Origin: an uncultured Clostridia bacterium
Lineage (GTDB): Bacteria > Bacillota > Clostridia > Christensenellales > Borkfalkiaceae
Reading direction: 5' to 3'
DNA: 49,322 nt
Assembly: GCA_904419075.1 (NCBI GenBank)
Contig: CAJFQM010000018.1
Location: 1-49,322 of the forward strand
The position numbers and the translations under genes are program-made. The notes below the pieces were generated by a model that was given only the letters and a program-made list of their open reading frames with translations, searched no databases and was not told the origin of the DNA. This document shows positions 14,944 through 22,668 of the stretch, one piece after another. Each line of letters starts with the position of its first letter. The stretch's first letter is position 1.

Positions 14944-15885
14944 TTACCCCAACTTCCTCGGCGAGGTGCCGAAGTAATCTTTGAATGCTTTGTAAAAATT
15001 GCTCGCGTCGTTGTAGCCGAGCATAGCGGCAATTTCTTCAACGGAAAGGTCCGTCGCTTTCAGCAGAATTTCCGCGCGCTCCATACGCTGTTGAAGTAAA
15101 AGCTCGGAGAAGGTTTTGCCCGTCTGTTTATGTAAAACCGAAGAAATATAATTGGGATGATAGGAAAACTGCGCCGCAATGTCCTTTAACGAGGTGGCGT
15201 CGGGGTGTTCGTTCATATAGCGGATGACCTTTGCGGACAGGCTTTCATCTTTTGGCTGCGGCGCGGACTTTTTATACTGCCGCGCCACAAGCATAAAGAG
15301 CGTTAAAACGAGGGGGCGCAAAATCGCCTGCGTATCGGACTGCGGCTGTGCGTATTCAACAACCATCATTTCAAGCAGCGTGCGCACGCAGAGCCCGTCG
15401 TCAAAGCGAAGGTGTATGAATTCTTCGGAATACTCATTGGTCTGCGGGTCGAGAAAAAAGCGGAACAGCTTTTCGTCTGCGGAAAGCGTGGGCAAAAAGG
15501 CGCGGAAGAACGTATCTTTGCGGATGAGTACGCCGACGATGATAATTTCGTCCTCACCGTCCGCATAGAGGGCATATCCCGCGTGCGGCTGACCGATATA
15601 GCATTCGCCCTCGCGCACGGTGATGTGGTTGTCGTACCGGTAACTAATCGCGCCGTAGTCGCCCTTGTAGGCAAAGTTGAAAAAGAAAAAGTCCTGTCTG
15701 TGAAACAGCTCCTGTATGCGCGGTCCCTTATGCACGCATATCATGATTTCCTCGTTTTCTCCGCCCGGCCATGCATACGTCTTTTCTTTCGGGCTGCCGG
15801 AAGGCACGTCCAGATACGCCCAATCTCGCGCGGCAAAAGCCGCGCCTAATTTTTCAATCGCAAAAGGCAACGCTTTATTTTCCAT
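14944..15885 (-). CDS. AraC-family transcriptional regulator
   Basis: The 313-residue protein has an N-terminal cupin-like sensor (residues about 20-140, with EGECYIGQPHAGYALYADG) and a C-terminal double HTH (TSLKDIAAQFSYHPNYISSV and VEEIAAMLGYNDASNFYKAF, then GTSPRKL). AraC proteins with this layout respond to small organic effectors. ATG 15885 is 7 bp after AGAGG. It is divergent from the alcohol dehydrogenase operon with a 128-bp gap, the classic geometry for an activator controlling that operon. Confidence 0.9.
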   Translation of the reverse strand: MENKALPFAIEKLGAAFAARDWAYLDVPSGSPKEKTYAWPGGENEEIMICVHKGPRIQELFHRQDFFFFNFAYKGDYGAISYRYDNHITVREGECYIGQPHAGYALYADGEDEIIIVGVLIRKDTFFRAFLPTLSADEKLFRFFLDPQTNEYSEEFIHLRFDDGLCVRTLLEMMVVEYAQPQSDTQAILRPLVLTLFMLVARQYKKSAPQPKDESLSAKVIRYMNEHPDATSLKDIAAQFSYHPNYISSVLHKQTGKTFSELLLQQRMERAEILLKATDLSVEEIAAMLGYNDASNFYKAFKDYFGTSPRKLG

Positions 15886-15954
15886 GTTACACACCTCTGC
15901 TTAATTATAGTATAAGATATGAGAATTTACCACTATATTCATTAAGATTTATTA

Positions 15955-15983
15955 TTGTGTTTGCGCCGAAGGTAAAGTATAAT
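15955..15983 (+). promoter_or_regulatory. Promoter of the dehydrogenase operon
   Basis: TTGTGT (15955-15960) and TATAAT (15978-15983) have a 17-bp spacer. The poor -35 box suits an activator-dependent promoter, and the AraC gene is divergent. On the opposite strand a TATAAT at 15904-15909 could serve araC. Confidence 0.65.
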
Positions 15984-16013
15984 ATGCTTGAAAATTTAAA
16001 ACGGAGGCTCAAT

Positions 16014-17174
16014 ATGAACTTTATATTCGACAATCCCGTGCGCGTACTCTTCGGCGCGGGACAGCTCAACAATCTGCACAAGCAGGCTCTGCCCGGCAAA
16101 AAGGCGCTCATCGTAACTTCCAACGGCACTTCGGTCAAAAAGTACGGCTATCTCGCCCGCACGCAGAAAGAGCTCGAACTTGCGGGTGTGGAACACGCAT
16201 TGTTCGACGAAATACGTCCCAACCCCACGCGCGAAAACGTAATGGACGGCGCAAAGGCGGCAAAGGACAACGGCTGTGATTTTATCGTAGCCTTGGGCGG
16301 CGGTTCGGTGATGGACTGTGCAAAGTGCATTGCGCTCATGGTCGCAAACGAAGGCGATATATGGGATTACAGTTTCAGCGCATGCGGCGGCAAAAAGACG
16401 CCCGCAAAGGACGCCGTTCCCGTTGTGTGCATTACGACTTCCGCAGGAACGGGCAGCGAAGTCGACATTGCGTCCGTCATATCCAACGATGCGACCAACG
16501 AAAAGACGGGCATATTCTTCCCGTCCATGATGCCCAAACTCGCCATCGTGGATGCAGAACTCATGCTCTCCGTACCGCCCGCATACACGGCGTATCAGGG
16601 CATGGACGCCTTCTTCCACGCGAGCGAAAGCGTGATAAACAAAAACGAACACCCCATGGGAGAGATGTTCGCGTTAAAAACCATTGAACTCATTGCAAAA
16701 AATCTGCCCGTCGCCTATAAGGACGGGAACAATATTGCAGCGCGCGAAAATATGGCGCTCGCCAACACGCTCGCGGGCTACTATATGCTCTGCACCTCGG
16801 CGCACACGATGGAACACGTCATGGGCAGCTACCACCCCGACCTTGTACACGGCGCCGGGCTCATTATGATTGCACACGCCTATTACGACTTCTTTGCGAG
16901 CCGTAAGGCGGCAGAACTGCAGATGATCAAAATGGCGAAGGCCATGGGCGTGGAAAATGCTGCGAGCGGCAAGGACTTTGTTGCGGCGCTCGATAAACTG
17001 CTCACCGACATAGGCTGCGCCGATCTGAAAATGAGCGAGGCGGGCATCACAAAAGACGAGCTTGCCCTTTACCCGAAGCGCGTGCATGAAGTTCTCGGCG
17101 GCGATATAACGGCAGATCCTCTGCCCCTTTCGGATGAGGACTACCTCGAAATTTATCAGAAGGCTTACAAATAA
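16014..17174 (+). CDS. Iron-containing alcohol dehydrogenase
   Basis: The 386-residue group III dehydrogenase begins FDNPVRVLFGAGQL, as BDH-like members do. The NAD(P) site is GGGSVMD (95-101), and TTSAGTGSEV follows (141-150). Metal ligands are predicted as Asp198 and His202 in GMDAFFHASE, and His264 and His279 in SAHTMEH and LVHG. It reduces aldehydes or ketones to alcohols, or the reverse, with NAD(P)H; the true substrate is not visible. ATG 16014 follows ACGGAGG by 6 bp. It heads an operon of seven genes with short gaps or overlaps, probably under AraC control. Confidence 0.92.
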   Translation: MNFIFDNPVRVLFGAGQLNNLHKQALPGKKALIVTSNGTSVKKYGYLARTQKELELAGVEHALFDEIRPNPTRENVMDGAKAAKDNGCDFIVALGGGSVMDCAKCIALMVANEGDIWDYSFSACGGKKTPAKDAVPVVCITTSAGTGSEVDIASVISNDATNEKTGIFFPSMMPKLAIVDAELMLSVPPAYTAYQGMDAFFHASESVINKNEHPMGEMFALKTIELIAKNLPVAYKDGNNIAARENMALANTLAGYYMLCTSAHTMEHVMGSYHPDLVHGAGLIMIAHAYYDFFASRKAAELQMIKMAKAMGVENAASGKDFVAALDKLLTDIGCADLKMSEAGITKDELALYPKRVHEVLGGDITADPLPLSDEDYLEIYQKAYK

Positions 17175-17177
17175 TTC

Positions 17178-17603
17178 ATGGATGAGAAATTCAGGAAGGC
17201 GGCGCAGGTATACGGCGCGGGTTGCACCTGCTCGCAGGCGGTATTCTGCGCCTTTGCCGAAGATTTAGGGTTAGACGAGCAAACCGCACTCAAACTGATT
17301 GAAGGGTTCGGGGGCGGATTCGGCGGTAAACAGGAAGTGTGCGGTGCGTTCTGCGCCGCCACCGCCGTCATAAGTTACTATTACAGCACGGGCAAGGTTG
17401 GAGACGTCCAAAACCGCCCCAAACTTTACGCCGCGATACAGCGCGCCGCCGAACTGTTTGAAAGGGAGTACGGCAGTATTCGCTGCATAAAAATTCTGCA
17501 CGGCGAAAAGCCCAAGCCCCGCCGCTGCGGAATGAAGGTAAAGGACGCCGTATTTATCGCCGAAAGATTTATAACGGAGCGCAACGGCGGAGCGGAAAAA
17601 TGA
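17178..17603 (+). CDS. C_GCAxxG_C_C family redox protein
   Basis: The 141-residue protein carries the family motif: GAGCTCSQAVFCAFAEDLGL, then GFGGGFGGKQEVCGAFCAAT, and late cysteines in IRCIKIL and RRCGMKV. These proteins are predicted to be redox-active or metal-binding and are frequent beside oxidoreductases and molybdate or DsrE-type systems; none is well characterised. Three bases separate it from the dehydrogenase stop, and its own stop overlaps the next start (ATGA). A role as electron or metal helper of the dehydrogenase is inferred from position only. Confidence 0.85.
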   Translation: MDEKFRKAAQVYGAGCTCSQAVFCAFAEDLGLDEQTALKLIEGFGGGFGGKQEVCGAFCAATAVISYYYSTGKVGDVQNRPKLYAAIQRAAELFEREYGSIRCIKILHGEKPKPRRCGMKVKDAVFIAERFITERNGGAEK

Positions 17604-18157
17604 ATGATAAAAGTAAACCGTACATATTCGACGGGCATATGATGCGCAGATTTAACCGCGCCGAACAGTTGATAAGAAAATATGACAGCCTCTCCGCGGA
17701 CGATATTCAGGCGAGAGAGAAAATCTTATCCGAACTGTTTGCAGAGAAGGGCGCAAACGTGCTCGTGCTTTCGGGCTTTCACTGCGAGTTCGGTGACAAT
17801 ATCCGGCTTGGAAACGACATTGTGATCAACTACAACTGCTTTCTCATGGACAACGCCGAGATCGTTATCGGCGACAACGTTCTCATAGGCCCCAACGTAA
17901 GTATTTTTACCGTCAACCATGCCCTGCACCCCGATGAACGCAAACGCGGCTGGTGCGTCAACGCGCCCGTAAAAATCGGCAGCCGCGTATGGATAGGCGG
18001 CAACTCCACGATCCTTGCGGGCGTCACAATCGGCGAAGGCAGTATTATCGGCGCGGGCAGCGTGGTTACAAAGGATATTCCCGCAAATGTGATAGCAGCG
18101 GGCAATCCCTGCCGCGTTATCCGCAAGATAACCCAAAGCGACAAGCTCGGACTGTGA
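17600..18157 (+). CDS. Sugar O-acetyltransferase (maltose/galactoside type)
   Basis: The 185-residue left-handed beta-helix enzyme begins with the MAT/GAT helical region (RRFNRAEQLIRKYDSL), followed by hexapeptide repeats (VIGDNVLIGPNVSI, VWIGGNSTILAGVTIGEGSI, IIGAGSVVTKDIPANVIAAG). The catalytic histidine is in FTVNHALHPDERKRG. It transfers acetyl from acetyl-CoA to sugars as a trimer. It is translationally coupled to the gene before. A second paralogue sits two genes downstream, separated by an AlkZ-like gene. Confidence 0.9.
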   Translation: MNDKSKPYIFDGHMMRRFNRAEQLIRKYDSLSADDIQAREKILSELFAEKGANVLVLSGFHCEFGDNIRLGNDIVINYNCFLMDNAEIVIGDNVLIGPNVSIFTVNHALHPDERKRGWCVNAPVKIGSRVWIGGNSTILAGVTIGEGSIIGAGSVVTKDIPANVIAAGNPCRVIRKITQSDKLGL

Positions 18158-18166
18158 GGAATTCGT

Positions 18167-18844
18167 ATGATTGCGATCGAAGATATAACTTCCTATAAAA
18201 AGATGGCGGAAGCTATACAAAAGTGCGGTTTTCTGCCGTTGTTTGCGCATTCTATCGCTGGTTTTTCCGTTGAAGAACACACGCCGCCGCGCTATTGGTT
18301 CTCGGACGACACGGACGGACCGTGGGAATGGAAAGGCCCCGCAATACGGGAAACCGGCTGCGTCTATGGCAAATTTTTTGGCGGCAAGACGGGCTTTATC
18401 AGCCGCGAGTGGTTTCCCGACTTTGCCAACTACCGTCGCGACGGGTACGACTACGACGCGCGCTGCGACGAAGGACTTGCCCCGTATGGCGACAGGGTCG
18501 TCTACGATACTCTCGTTTCGCACGGCTCTCTCCTTTCCAAAGATTTGAAATGGTTCAGCGGCTTTGGCCGAAGCAAGCGCCAAAAGTTTGAAGCGGTCGC
18601 CGCACGGTTGCAGGGAAGCTGCTATATCGTCGTTGAAGATTTTCAGTACGAGATAGACCGCACGGGCAAAACCTACGGCTGGGGCGTCGCCCGCTATACC
18701 ACGCCTGAAAAATTGTACGGCAAAGAATTTACGGATAAGGTGTACAGCCGCACGCCCGAACAGTCCAAGGCGCGGATTTTGGAACATCTTTCCGAAATCC
18801 TGCCCGAAGCAGACCACAGACAATTGGCAAAGTTTTTGAGGTGA
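18167..18844 (+). CDS. AlkZ-related winged-helix-type protein
   Basis: The 225-residue protein contains GPWEWKGPAIRETGCVYGKF, GKTGFISREWFPDFANYRR and DYDARCDEGLAPYGDRVVYD. This layout matches the short AlkZ-related family of Bacillota, distant relatives of DNA glycosylase AlkZ (which releases crosslinked or alkylated bases) but lacking most of that enzyme. Function is not established. It lies 9 bp after one acetyltransferase and 3 bp before the other, so it belongs to the operon. A DNA-repair role is not demonstrated. Confidence 0.65.
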   Translation: MIAIEDITSYKKMAEAIQKCGFLPLFAHSIAGFSVEEHTPPRYWFSDDTDGPWEWKGPAIRETGCVYGKFFGGKTGFISREWFPDFANYRRDGYDYDARCDEGLAPYGDRVVYDTLVSHGSLLSKDLKWFSGFGRSKRQKFEAVAARLQGSCYIVVEDFQYEIDRTGKTYGWGVARYTTPEKLYGKEFTDKVYSRTPEQSKARILEHLSEILPEADHRQLAKFLR

Positions 18845-18847
18845 AAT

Positions 18848-19414
18848 ATGACGGAGCTTGAAAAATTAGACGCGGGATTGTTATTCTGCGTGCTCGATCC
18901 CGAAGTGGACGCGAGAAAAAAGAATGCCGCCCTGCGGTGCGCAAAACTCAATTCGCTCTCCCCGCTCGACAAAGCGGGAGAGCTTGCGGCAATCGCCGAA
19001 CTATTCGGCAGCGTCGGAAAAAATCCCAACGTACTTCCCGGCTTTTACTGCGATAACGGAAAGAATATCCGCGTCGGAGATAACTTTCTCGCAAATTACC
19101 GCGTGACCATTCTCGATATTGCCCCCGTGACGATAGGAAACGACTGCATGATCGGCCCGAATTCGCTCATTACCTCCGTCGGGCATCCGCTGTCCGCAAA
19201 GGGAAGACAGCAAAAACTTGCCTTCGGCAAGCCTGTCACAATCGGAAACGACGTGTGGATCGGCGGGAATTGTACCATTCTGCCGGGCGTAACGATAGGC
19301 GATAACGTTGTCGTCGCAGCGGGCGCCGTCGTAACAAAGGATGTGCCGTCAAACTGCGTCGTCGCGGGCGTTCCCGCAAAAATAATAAAAACTTTGGAGA
19401 GTGAAGATGAATAA
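18848..19414 (+). CDS. Second sugar O-acetyltransferase
   Basis: The 188-residue hexapeptide-repeat acetyltransferase of the maltose O-acetyltransferase type begins [20 protein letters not shown] and has [20 protein letters not shown] with the catalytic histidine, [20 protein letters not shown] and [20 protein letters not shown]. It is a divergent paralogue of the enzyme two genes before, so the two probably have different acceptors. Its stop overlaps the start of the aldo/keto reductase by 8 bp. Confidence 0.9.
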   Translation: MTELEKLDAGLLFCVLDPEVDARKKNAALRCAKLNSLSPLDKAGELAAIAELFGSVGKNPNVLPGFYCDNGKNIRVGDNFLANYRVTILDIAPVTIGNDCMIGPNSLITSVGHPLSAKGRQQKLAFGKPVTIGNDVWIGGNCTILPGVTIGDNVVVAAGAVVTKDVPSNCVVAGVPAKIIKTLESEDE

Positions 19415-20243
19415 TCATTTTATTCTGAATAACGGCGTCGAAATTCCGTCCATTGGCTACGGAACGTGGCAGACGCCGCAAGAAAAAGCGGCTGACTGCG
19501 TGGCTTACGCAATCGAAAAAGGTTACCGCCATATCGATACTGCGGCGTGCTATGAAAACGAAGTCGGGGTCGGCAAAGGCGTCAGGGACAGCGGCATTGA
19601 CCGTAGGGAAATATTCGTCACGAGCAAGGTATGGAATACCCACCGCGGCTATCAGAAGACGCTTGCCGCTTTTGAAAAAACAATGAACGACCTTGCGCTG
19701 GACTATCTCGACCTGTATCTTATCCATTGGCCCGCCTCTTTTTCGCAATATGAAAATTGGGAAGAAATAAATCTGGAAACATGGCGGGCATTGATTGAAC
19801 TCTACCGTGCAGGAAAAGTAAGGGCTATCGGCGTATCAAATTTTTTGCCGTCGCACCTTGCGGCGCTCATGCAAACGGAGATAAAGCCCATGGTCAACCA
19901 GATAGAATTTCATCCCGGCTTTATGCAAAGTGAAGTCGCCAAGTACTGCCAAAGTAATGGTATTACGGTTGAAGCGTGGAGCCCTCTCGGAACAGGCAGG
20001 GTGCTTGAAAATGCGGTCTTGAAGGAACTTGCCGATAAATACGGCAAATTCGTCGCCCAAATCTGTATCCGTTGGTGTCTGCAAAACGATGTCATCCCTC
20101 TGCCGAAGTCTGTTACCCCTAAACGCATCGTTGAGAATTTGGACGTGTATGACTTCGAGATTTCAAAAGACGACATAAAGCTTATCAATGCTCTGCCGTA
20201 TATCGGAGGCTCAGGTCTGCATCCTGATAAAGTGAGATTTTGA
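19407..20243 (+). CDS. Aldo/keto reductase
   Basis: The 278-residue TIM-barrel reductase of the AKR5-type has [30 protein letters not shown] with Asp and Tyr of the catalytic tetrad, [12 protein letters not shown] with the catalytic lysine, LIHWP with histidine, then VSNF and the C-terminal [18 protein letters not shown], the NADPH-binding stretch. It reduces aldehydes and sugars with NADPH. ATG 19407 has GGAGA 6 bp upstream; an in-frame GTG at 19401 lies too close to it. It ends the reductase/acetyltransferase operon together with a zinc ribbon gene. Confidence 0.92.
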   Translation: MNNHFILNNGVEIPSIGYGTWQTPQEKAADCVAYAIEKGYRHIDTAACYENEVGVGKGVRDSGIDRREIFVTSKVWNTHRGYQKTLAAFEKTMNDLALDYLDLYLIHWPASFSQYENWEEINLETWRALIELYRAGKVRAIGVSNFLPSHLAALMQTEIKPMVNQIEFHPGFMQSEVAKYCQSNGITVEAWSPLGTGRVLENAVLKELADKYGKFVAQICIRWCLQNDVIPLPKSVTPKRIVENLDVYDFEISKDDIKLINALPYIGGSGLHPDKVRF

Positions 20244-20245
20244 TT

Positions 20246-20419
20246 ATGAAAATGTATGCTTCTTGTCCTATTTGCGGACATAAATTGTGTAAAGCTGAAA
20301 ATGGCTCAGATGTGGATATTCTTTGTCCGCGTTGCGGTAAACTGATTCAGGTACAAGTTGTTTCAAATGAAGTCAAGGCAATTCCCGCTGAACGTTATTC
20401 AAAGGAAACAGACAAGTAA
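20246..20419 (+). CDS. Small zinc-ribbon protein
   Basis: The 57-residue protein has two knuckles, ASCPICGHK and LCPRCGKLI, spaced like a rubredoxin-type or Com-type zinc ribbon. It resembles the small Cys-rich proteins found on Tn916-type elements but lacks the KTR signature I would expect. ATG is at 20246, two bases after the aldo/keto reductase stop; no ribosome site is visible, so it is probably translated by coupling. It is the last gene before a terminator. Confidence 0.7.
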   Translation: MKMYASCPICGHKLCKAENGSDVDILCPRCGKLIQVQVVSNEVKAIPAERYSKETDK

Positions 20420-20432
20420 TCTTCCTCATGGC

Positions 20433-20461
20433 AAAAGGCAACACGTTATGTGCTGCCTTTT
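20433..20461 (+). terminator. Terminator of the cargo operon
   Basis: AAAAGGCA and TGCCTTTT form the outer stem, with a small inner CAC/GTG stem. Confidence 0.75.
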
Positions 20462-20487
20462 AACTTAAAATGAAGTTGAGTGTCATA

Positions 20488-21159
20488 TCAGTATGCGCCG
20501 TAAAGATTATAATATCTTTGGCGGATACTTGCCTTGCGATGGTTTATAGTCCCTCTGCCGATGCTGAGTTCGGCGCAGACTTCGGCTTGTTTCATGCCGT
20601 TCATATAGCAGTTCAGAATGGCAAGTTCCAACGCGGAAAGCTGTAACGCCTCTACTAGGTCATCATACTTGCTGTAATCTGTTTGCTCATGTTCAAAGTA
20701 ATTCACGGGATCCATGGGCAGAGCTTTGTAATCCGTAAAATCAATGGATTCGACGACTGTTCCTCGCCTGTCTGGTCTGTTACGAAGAAGATTGATGAAG
20801 TGGTCTACTTCGCGATAACATGCAAGTTTTATGGTGATCTCTTTTCCTTGTTTGTCTTTGCCGTAAATTTCATTGGCTGTATGACCGACGAACTGATACA
20901 GAAAGCAGATTGCCGTTTGCGCCACGTCATAGCCGTCCGAAACGATGTAGTCCATTTCGTCCATATGGTGCAGGTCTTTGATGAGACCGATATACAGCCT
21001 GTCCGCTACTTTCATAACAAACTTCTTTACGGTACGAAGCGCTTGCAGTGCAATCATTTCGCCCATGAGCTTGACGTTCTCGGCGGAGATAGGCTCGGCG
21101 AACAATTCGCCTTCGTTGCGATACTTTCCGTTTGAGAACTTGGTTACCAACATTTCCAT
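20488..21159 (-). CDS. Sigma-70-like regulator of mobile-element type
   Basis: The 223-residue protein has a C-terminal region 4-like HTH (YDDLVEALQLSALELAILNC, then MKQAEVCAELSIGRGTINHR) and an N-terminal helical part. It lacks a clear region 2, as in the sigma-like proteins of conjugative transposons that activate element genes. ATG 21159 follows AGAGGTGT. A longer reading frame adds 23 residues upstream of that site and is unlikely. The 5' leader carries a hairpin terminator (21285-21320). Confidence 0.65.
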   Translation of the reverse strand: MEMLVTKFSNGKYRNEGELFAEPISAENVKLMGEMIALQALRTVKKFVMKVADRLYIGLIKDLHHMDEMDYIVSDGYDVAQTAICFLYQFVGHTANEIYGKDKQGKEITIKLACYREVDHFINLLRNRPDRRGTVVESIDFTDYKALPMDPVNYFEHEQTDYSKYDDLVEALQLSALELAILNCYMNGMKQAEVCAELSIGRGTINHRKASIRQRYYNLYGAY

Positions 21160-21515
21160 TTTAACACCTCTGAATTTGTATTTGCCTTTTTCGGGCAACA
21201 GGCGGAGGTATCGGTCTGCGGAAGTCAATGGGACAAAGCCAAAATCGTTGCGTACAGGTCGGGAAATGTCTCATAGACAGCAAAAGAGCCGAGCAAGGAA
21301 AACAATCCTTACTCGGCTCTCAAAGTTATTTTATGGGTGTTTTCAGCAACGATTTTGCGGCCGTTGACGTCCGCGAGGAACTATGCTACCATAGCCTGCC
21401 GAAAAAGCAAATTCGGAAGGTTTTATTATGGGAGCTGAAAGCGGATGCCGAAATAATCTCTCGCACAAAAGCATACGAACCCCGACATTTCGCCGAGGTT
21501 CGTATTATTCACTTG
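21160..21515 (-). promoter_or_regulatory. Structured leader of the sigma-like gene, with attenuator-like hairpin
   Basis: On the minus strand, AGAGCCGAG-x-AAGGA pairs with TCCTT-x-CTCGGCTCT (21285-21299/21306-21320) and is followed by TTTTGC, like a terminator inside the leader of the downstream gene. An 11-bp repeat AAAATCGTTGC/GCAACGATTTT (21241-21251/21346-21356) encloses it. A further ATACGAACC/GGTTCGTAT hairpin near 21476-21508, followed by GCTTTTGTG on the minus strand, fits the old terminator of tRNA-Ser before prophage insertion. Confidence 0.5.
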
Positions 21516-21574
21516 TGGCGCAGAGAAGAGGATTTGAACCTCCGGTAGGTTTCAGGCCTACACACGATTTCCAA
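21516..21574. repeat. attL of the inovirus prophage
   Basis: These 59 bp are identical to 28473-28531. They correspond to the 3' part of tRNA-Ser(GGA) from the anticodon loop through the encoded CCA. It is the displaced half of the original chromosomal tRNA gene. Confidence 0.95.
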
Positions 21575-21603
21575 CCTTTGAGAATACCCCGTAAGGGGCT
21601 TTT

Positions 21604-21879
21604 TTAATGCTGATTGAAAGTAATGTTGCCGTGGTTGTCGCGTATGTCGTTCTTAATCTTCGGCTTGTCTTCTCGCCCATAATCGCGGCCTACAAGCTCA
21701 TCAAGTGTTATTCCGTAATAATCTGCAAGTTGTACGCAAAAATCTATGTTTGGAAGTATTTTGTTGTTTTCCCAACGGCTTAAATTTGCGTTGCTTATAC
21801 CTGTTTCTTTTTCTACTTGTAAAAGCGTTTTTTTATTTATTTCGCGCTGGTATTTGAGTGCTTGTCCATAGTTTAACAT
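21604..21879 (-). CDS. Phage XRE-type repressor (CI-like)
   Basis: The 91-residue protein has an HTH in residues 16-36 (KTLLQVEKETGISNANLSRW) with a short C-terminal tail and no peptidase domain. Its length fits phage repressors of the simple XRE type. AGGAGG lies 9 bp before ATG 21879. It diverges from the early genes across a 131-bp region with three matching palindromes, so it is the probable lysogeny repressor. Confidence 0.88.
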   Translation of the reverse strand: MLNYGQALKYQREINKKTLLQVEKETGISNANLSRWENNKILPNIDFCVQLADYYGITLDELVGRDYGREDKPKIKNDIRDNHGNITFNQH

Positions 21880-21906
21880 GATTTCTGTCCTCCTATAAAT
21901 ATTTTT

Positions 21907-21979
21907 CTACAAATTTGTAATTTTTGCTTGACTTCTACAAAATTGTAGAGTATAATATAGATAATCTACAAATATGTAG
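21907..21979. promoter_or_regulatory. Early promoter with three repressor operators
   Basis: Three 14-bp sites follow CTACAAAWWTGTAG: 21907-21920 (last base differs), 21935-21948 and 21966-21979. The early promoter has TTGACT (21928-21933) and TATAAT (21951-21956) with a 17-bp spacer. The middle operator fills the spacer exactly, so binding would block RNA polymerase. Confidence 0.85.
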
Positions 21980-22010
21980 ATAAAACAAAGAGGTAAAAGG
22001 AGAAGCGGAA

Positions 22011-22205
22011 ATGGAATTTGAAGTGGCAAATGTAGAGAAAATCAAGAAAGGCGAATTTGTGCGTAAATGCGGAAAAAAGAAAGTGTACCTTCTTGAAGGG
22101 TATGACCGTTCAGAGAAAAAATATTGCTTGCAGGATTGGGACGATATTTCCCGTCAAGTATATGTGAAAAAGGGAACGCCCCTCGAATACGATTTTATTT
22201 TTTAA
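22011..22205 (+). CDS. Small early phage protein
   Basis: The 64-residue protein, rich in Lys and Glu, starts MEFEVANVEKIKKGEFVRKC. Its family is unknown. AAAAGGAGAAG precedes ATG 22011. It is the first gene of the rightward early transcript and may act as a Cro-like antirepressor or replication helper; I see no HTH. Confidence 0.6.
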   Translation: MEFEVANVEKIKKGEFVRKCGKKKVYLLEGYDRSEKKYCLQDWDDISRQVYVKKGTPLEYDFIF

Positions 22206-22220
22206 GAGGTACGGGATTGT

Positions 22221-22316
22221 ATGGTAAGAAGTCTTGGCGAAGAAATAAGCAAAAACAGGTTAGCCTGTGAAAATATAATAAAACATTTTAAGGAGGTGGC
22301 AGAAAATGCCCAGTGA
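22221..22316 (+). CDS. Very small phage open reading frame
   Basis: A 31-residue frame (MVRSLGEEISKNRLACENII at the start) has AAGAGGT about 10 bp upstream and overlaps the next start by 11 bp. It may serve to couple translation. Low confidence because of its size. Confidence 0.35.
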   Translation: MVRSLGEEISKNRLACENIIKHFKEVAENAQ

Positions 22317-22533
22317 AAAAGAGCTTGTGCTCAGTGTAACCTTTACCCGTCGTAAATTCTATGACGACAAGACGCACCGCGATATACACTTTGTAGAGTG
22401 TAAAGCGGAGTACTGTGAGGAAGGATTCCGATTCAAGATAAATGATAAGGATTCCCGATTGTTTCAATATCTCATGAAAATGAACGGTTATCCTGAAATA
22501 TCGGAAAACGGAGACGAGGAGGAAGAAGAATGA
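22306..22533 (+). CDS. Probable phage ssDNA-binding protein (pV-like)
   Basis: The 75-residue protein has basic and aromatic residues in the body (TFTRRKFYDDKTHRDIHFVE, FRFKINDKDSRLFQYLMK) and an acidic tail of about nine residues with six Glu or Asp. Size, charge split and position just before the coat genes fit a pV-type ssDNA-binding protein, which coats phage DNA before assembly. There is no direct motif for pV. The start follows AAGGAGGTGG. Confidence 0.5.
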   Translation: MPSEKELVLSVTFTRRKFYDDKTHRDIHFVECKAEYCEEGFRFKINDKDSRLFQYLMKMNGYPEISENGDEEEEE

Positions 22534-22667
22534 TATTTCTTGAAATCTATTTTATCCTTGCAATCGTGGACATGAGTATCACATTAACGGCGAAATTCCG
22601 CGCAATCCGTGCGGTAAAGAAGCAAAAAAAAGAAGCTGCAAAAGCGGCAAAGGAGGTGAAGCAGTAA
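22530..22667 (+). CDS. Small membrane peptide of the phage structural module
   Basis: The 45-residue protein has a hydrophobic N-terminal segment (about residues 2-18) and a strongly basic, Ala/Lys-rich C-terminal tail. This is the coat-protein pattern of a membrane span plus a DNA-facing basic tail, but the usual acidic N-terminus is minimal. It could be a minor coat (pVII/pIX-like) protein or a second major coat. The ATG overlaps the preceding stop (ATGA). Confidence 0.5.
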   Translation: MIFLEIYFILAIVDMSITLTAKFRAIRAVKKQKKEAAKAAKEVKQ

Positions 22668-22668
22668 G

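Larger units (their letters stand above)
12047..21159. mobile_element. Possible integrative element with metabolic cargo (ends unknown)
   Basis: The serine recombinase, two small element-type genes, a complex inverted-repeat structure, a cargo operon and a sigma-like gene lie together. The cargo is richer in GGC and CGC codons than its neighbours by eye. There is no relaxase, coupling protein or secretion gene, so it would be mobilisable or degenerate. Serine-recombinase att cores are only 2 bp, so I cannot mark the ends, and the cargo could also be chromosomal. Confidence 0.4.

Noticed and set aside
12047..21159. Full conjugative element (ICE)
   Set aside because: No relaxase, coupling ATPase or secretion gene is visible, so only a mobilisable or degenerate element can be proposed.
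21428..21600. Plus-strand frame across attL
   Set aside because: It translates tRNA-Ser sequence (AQRRGFEPPVGF), a known artefact of tRNA-adjacent reading frames.
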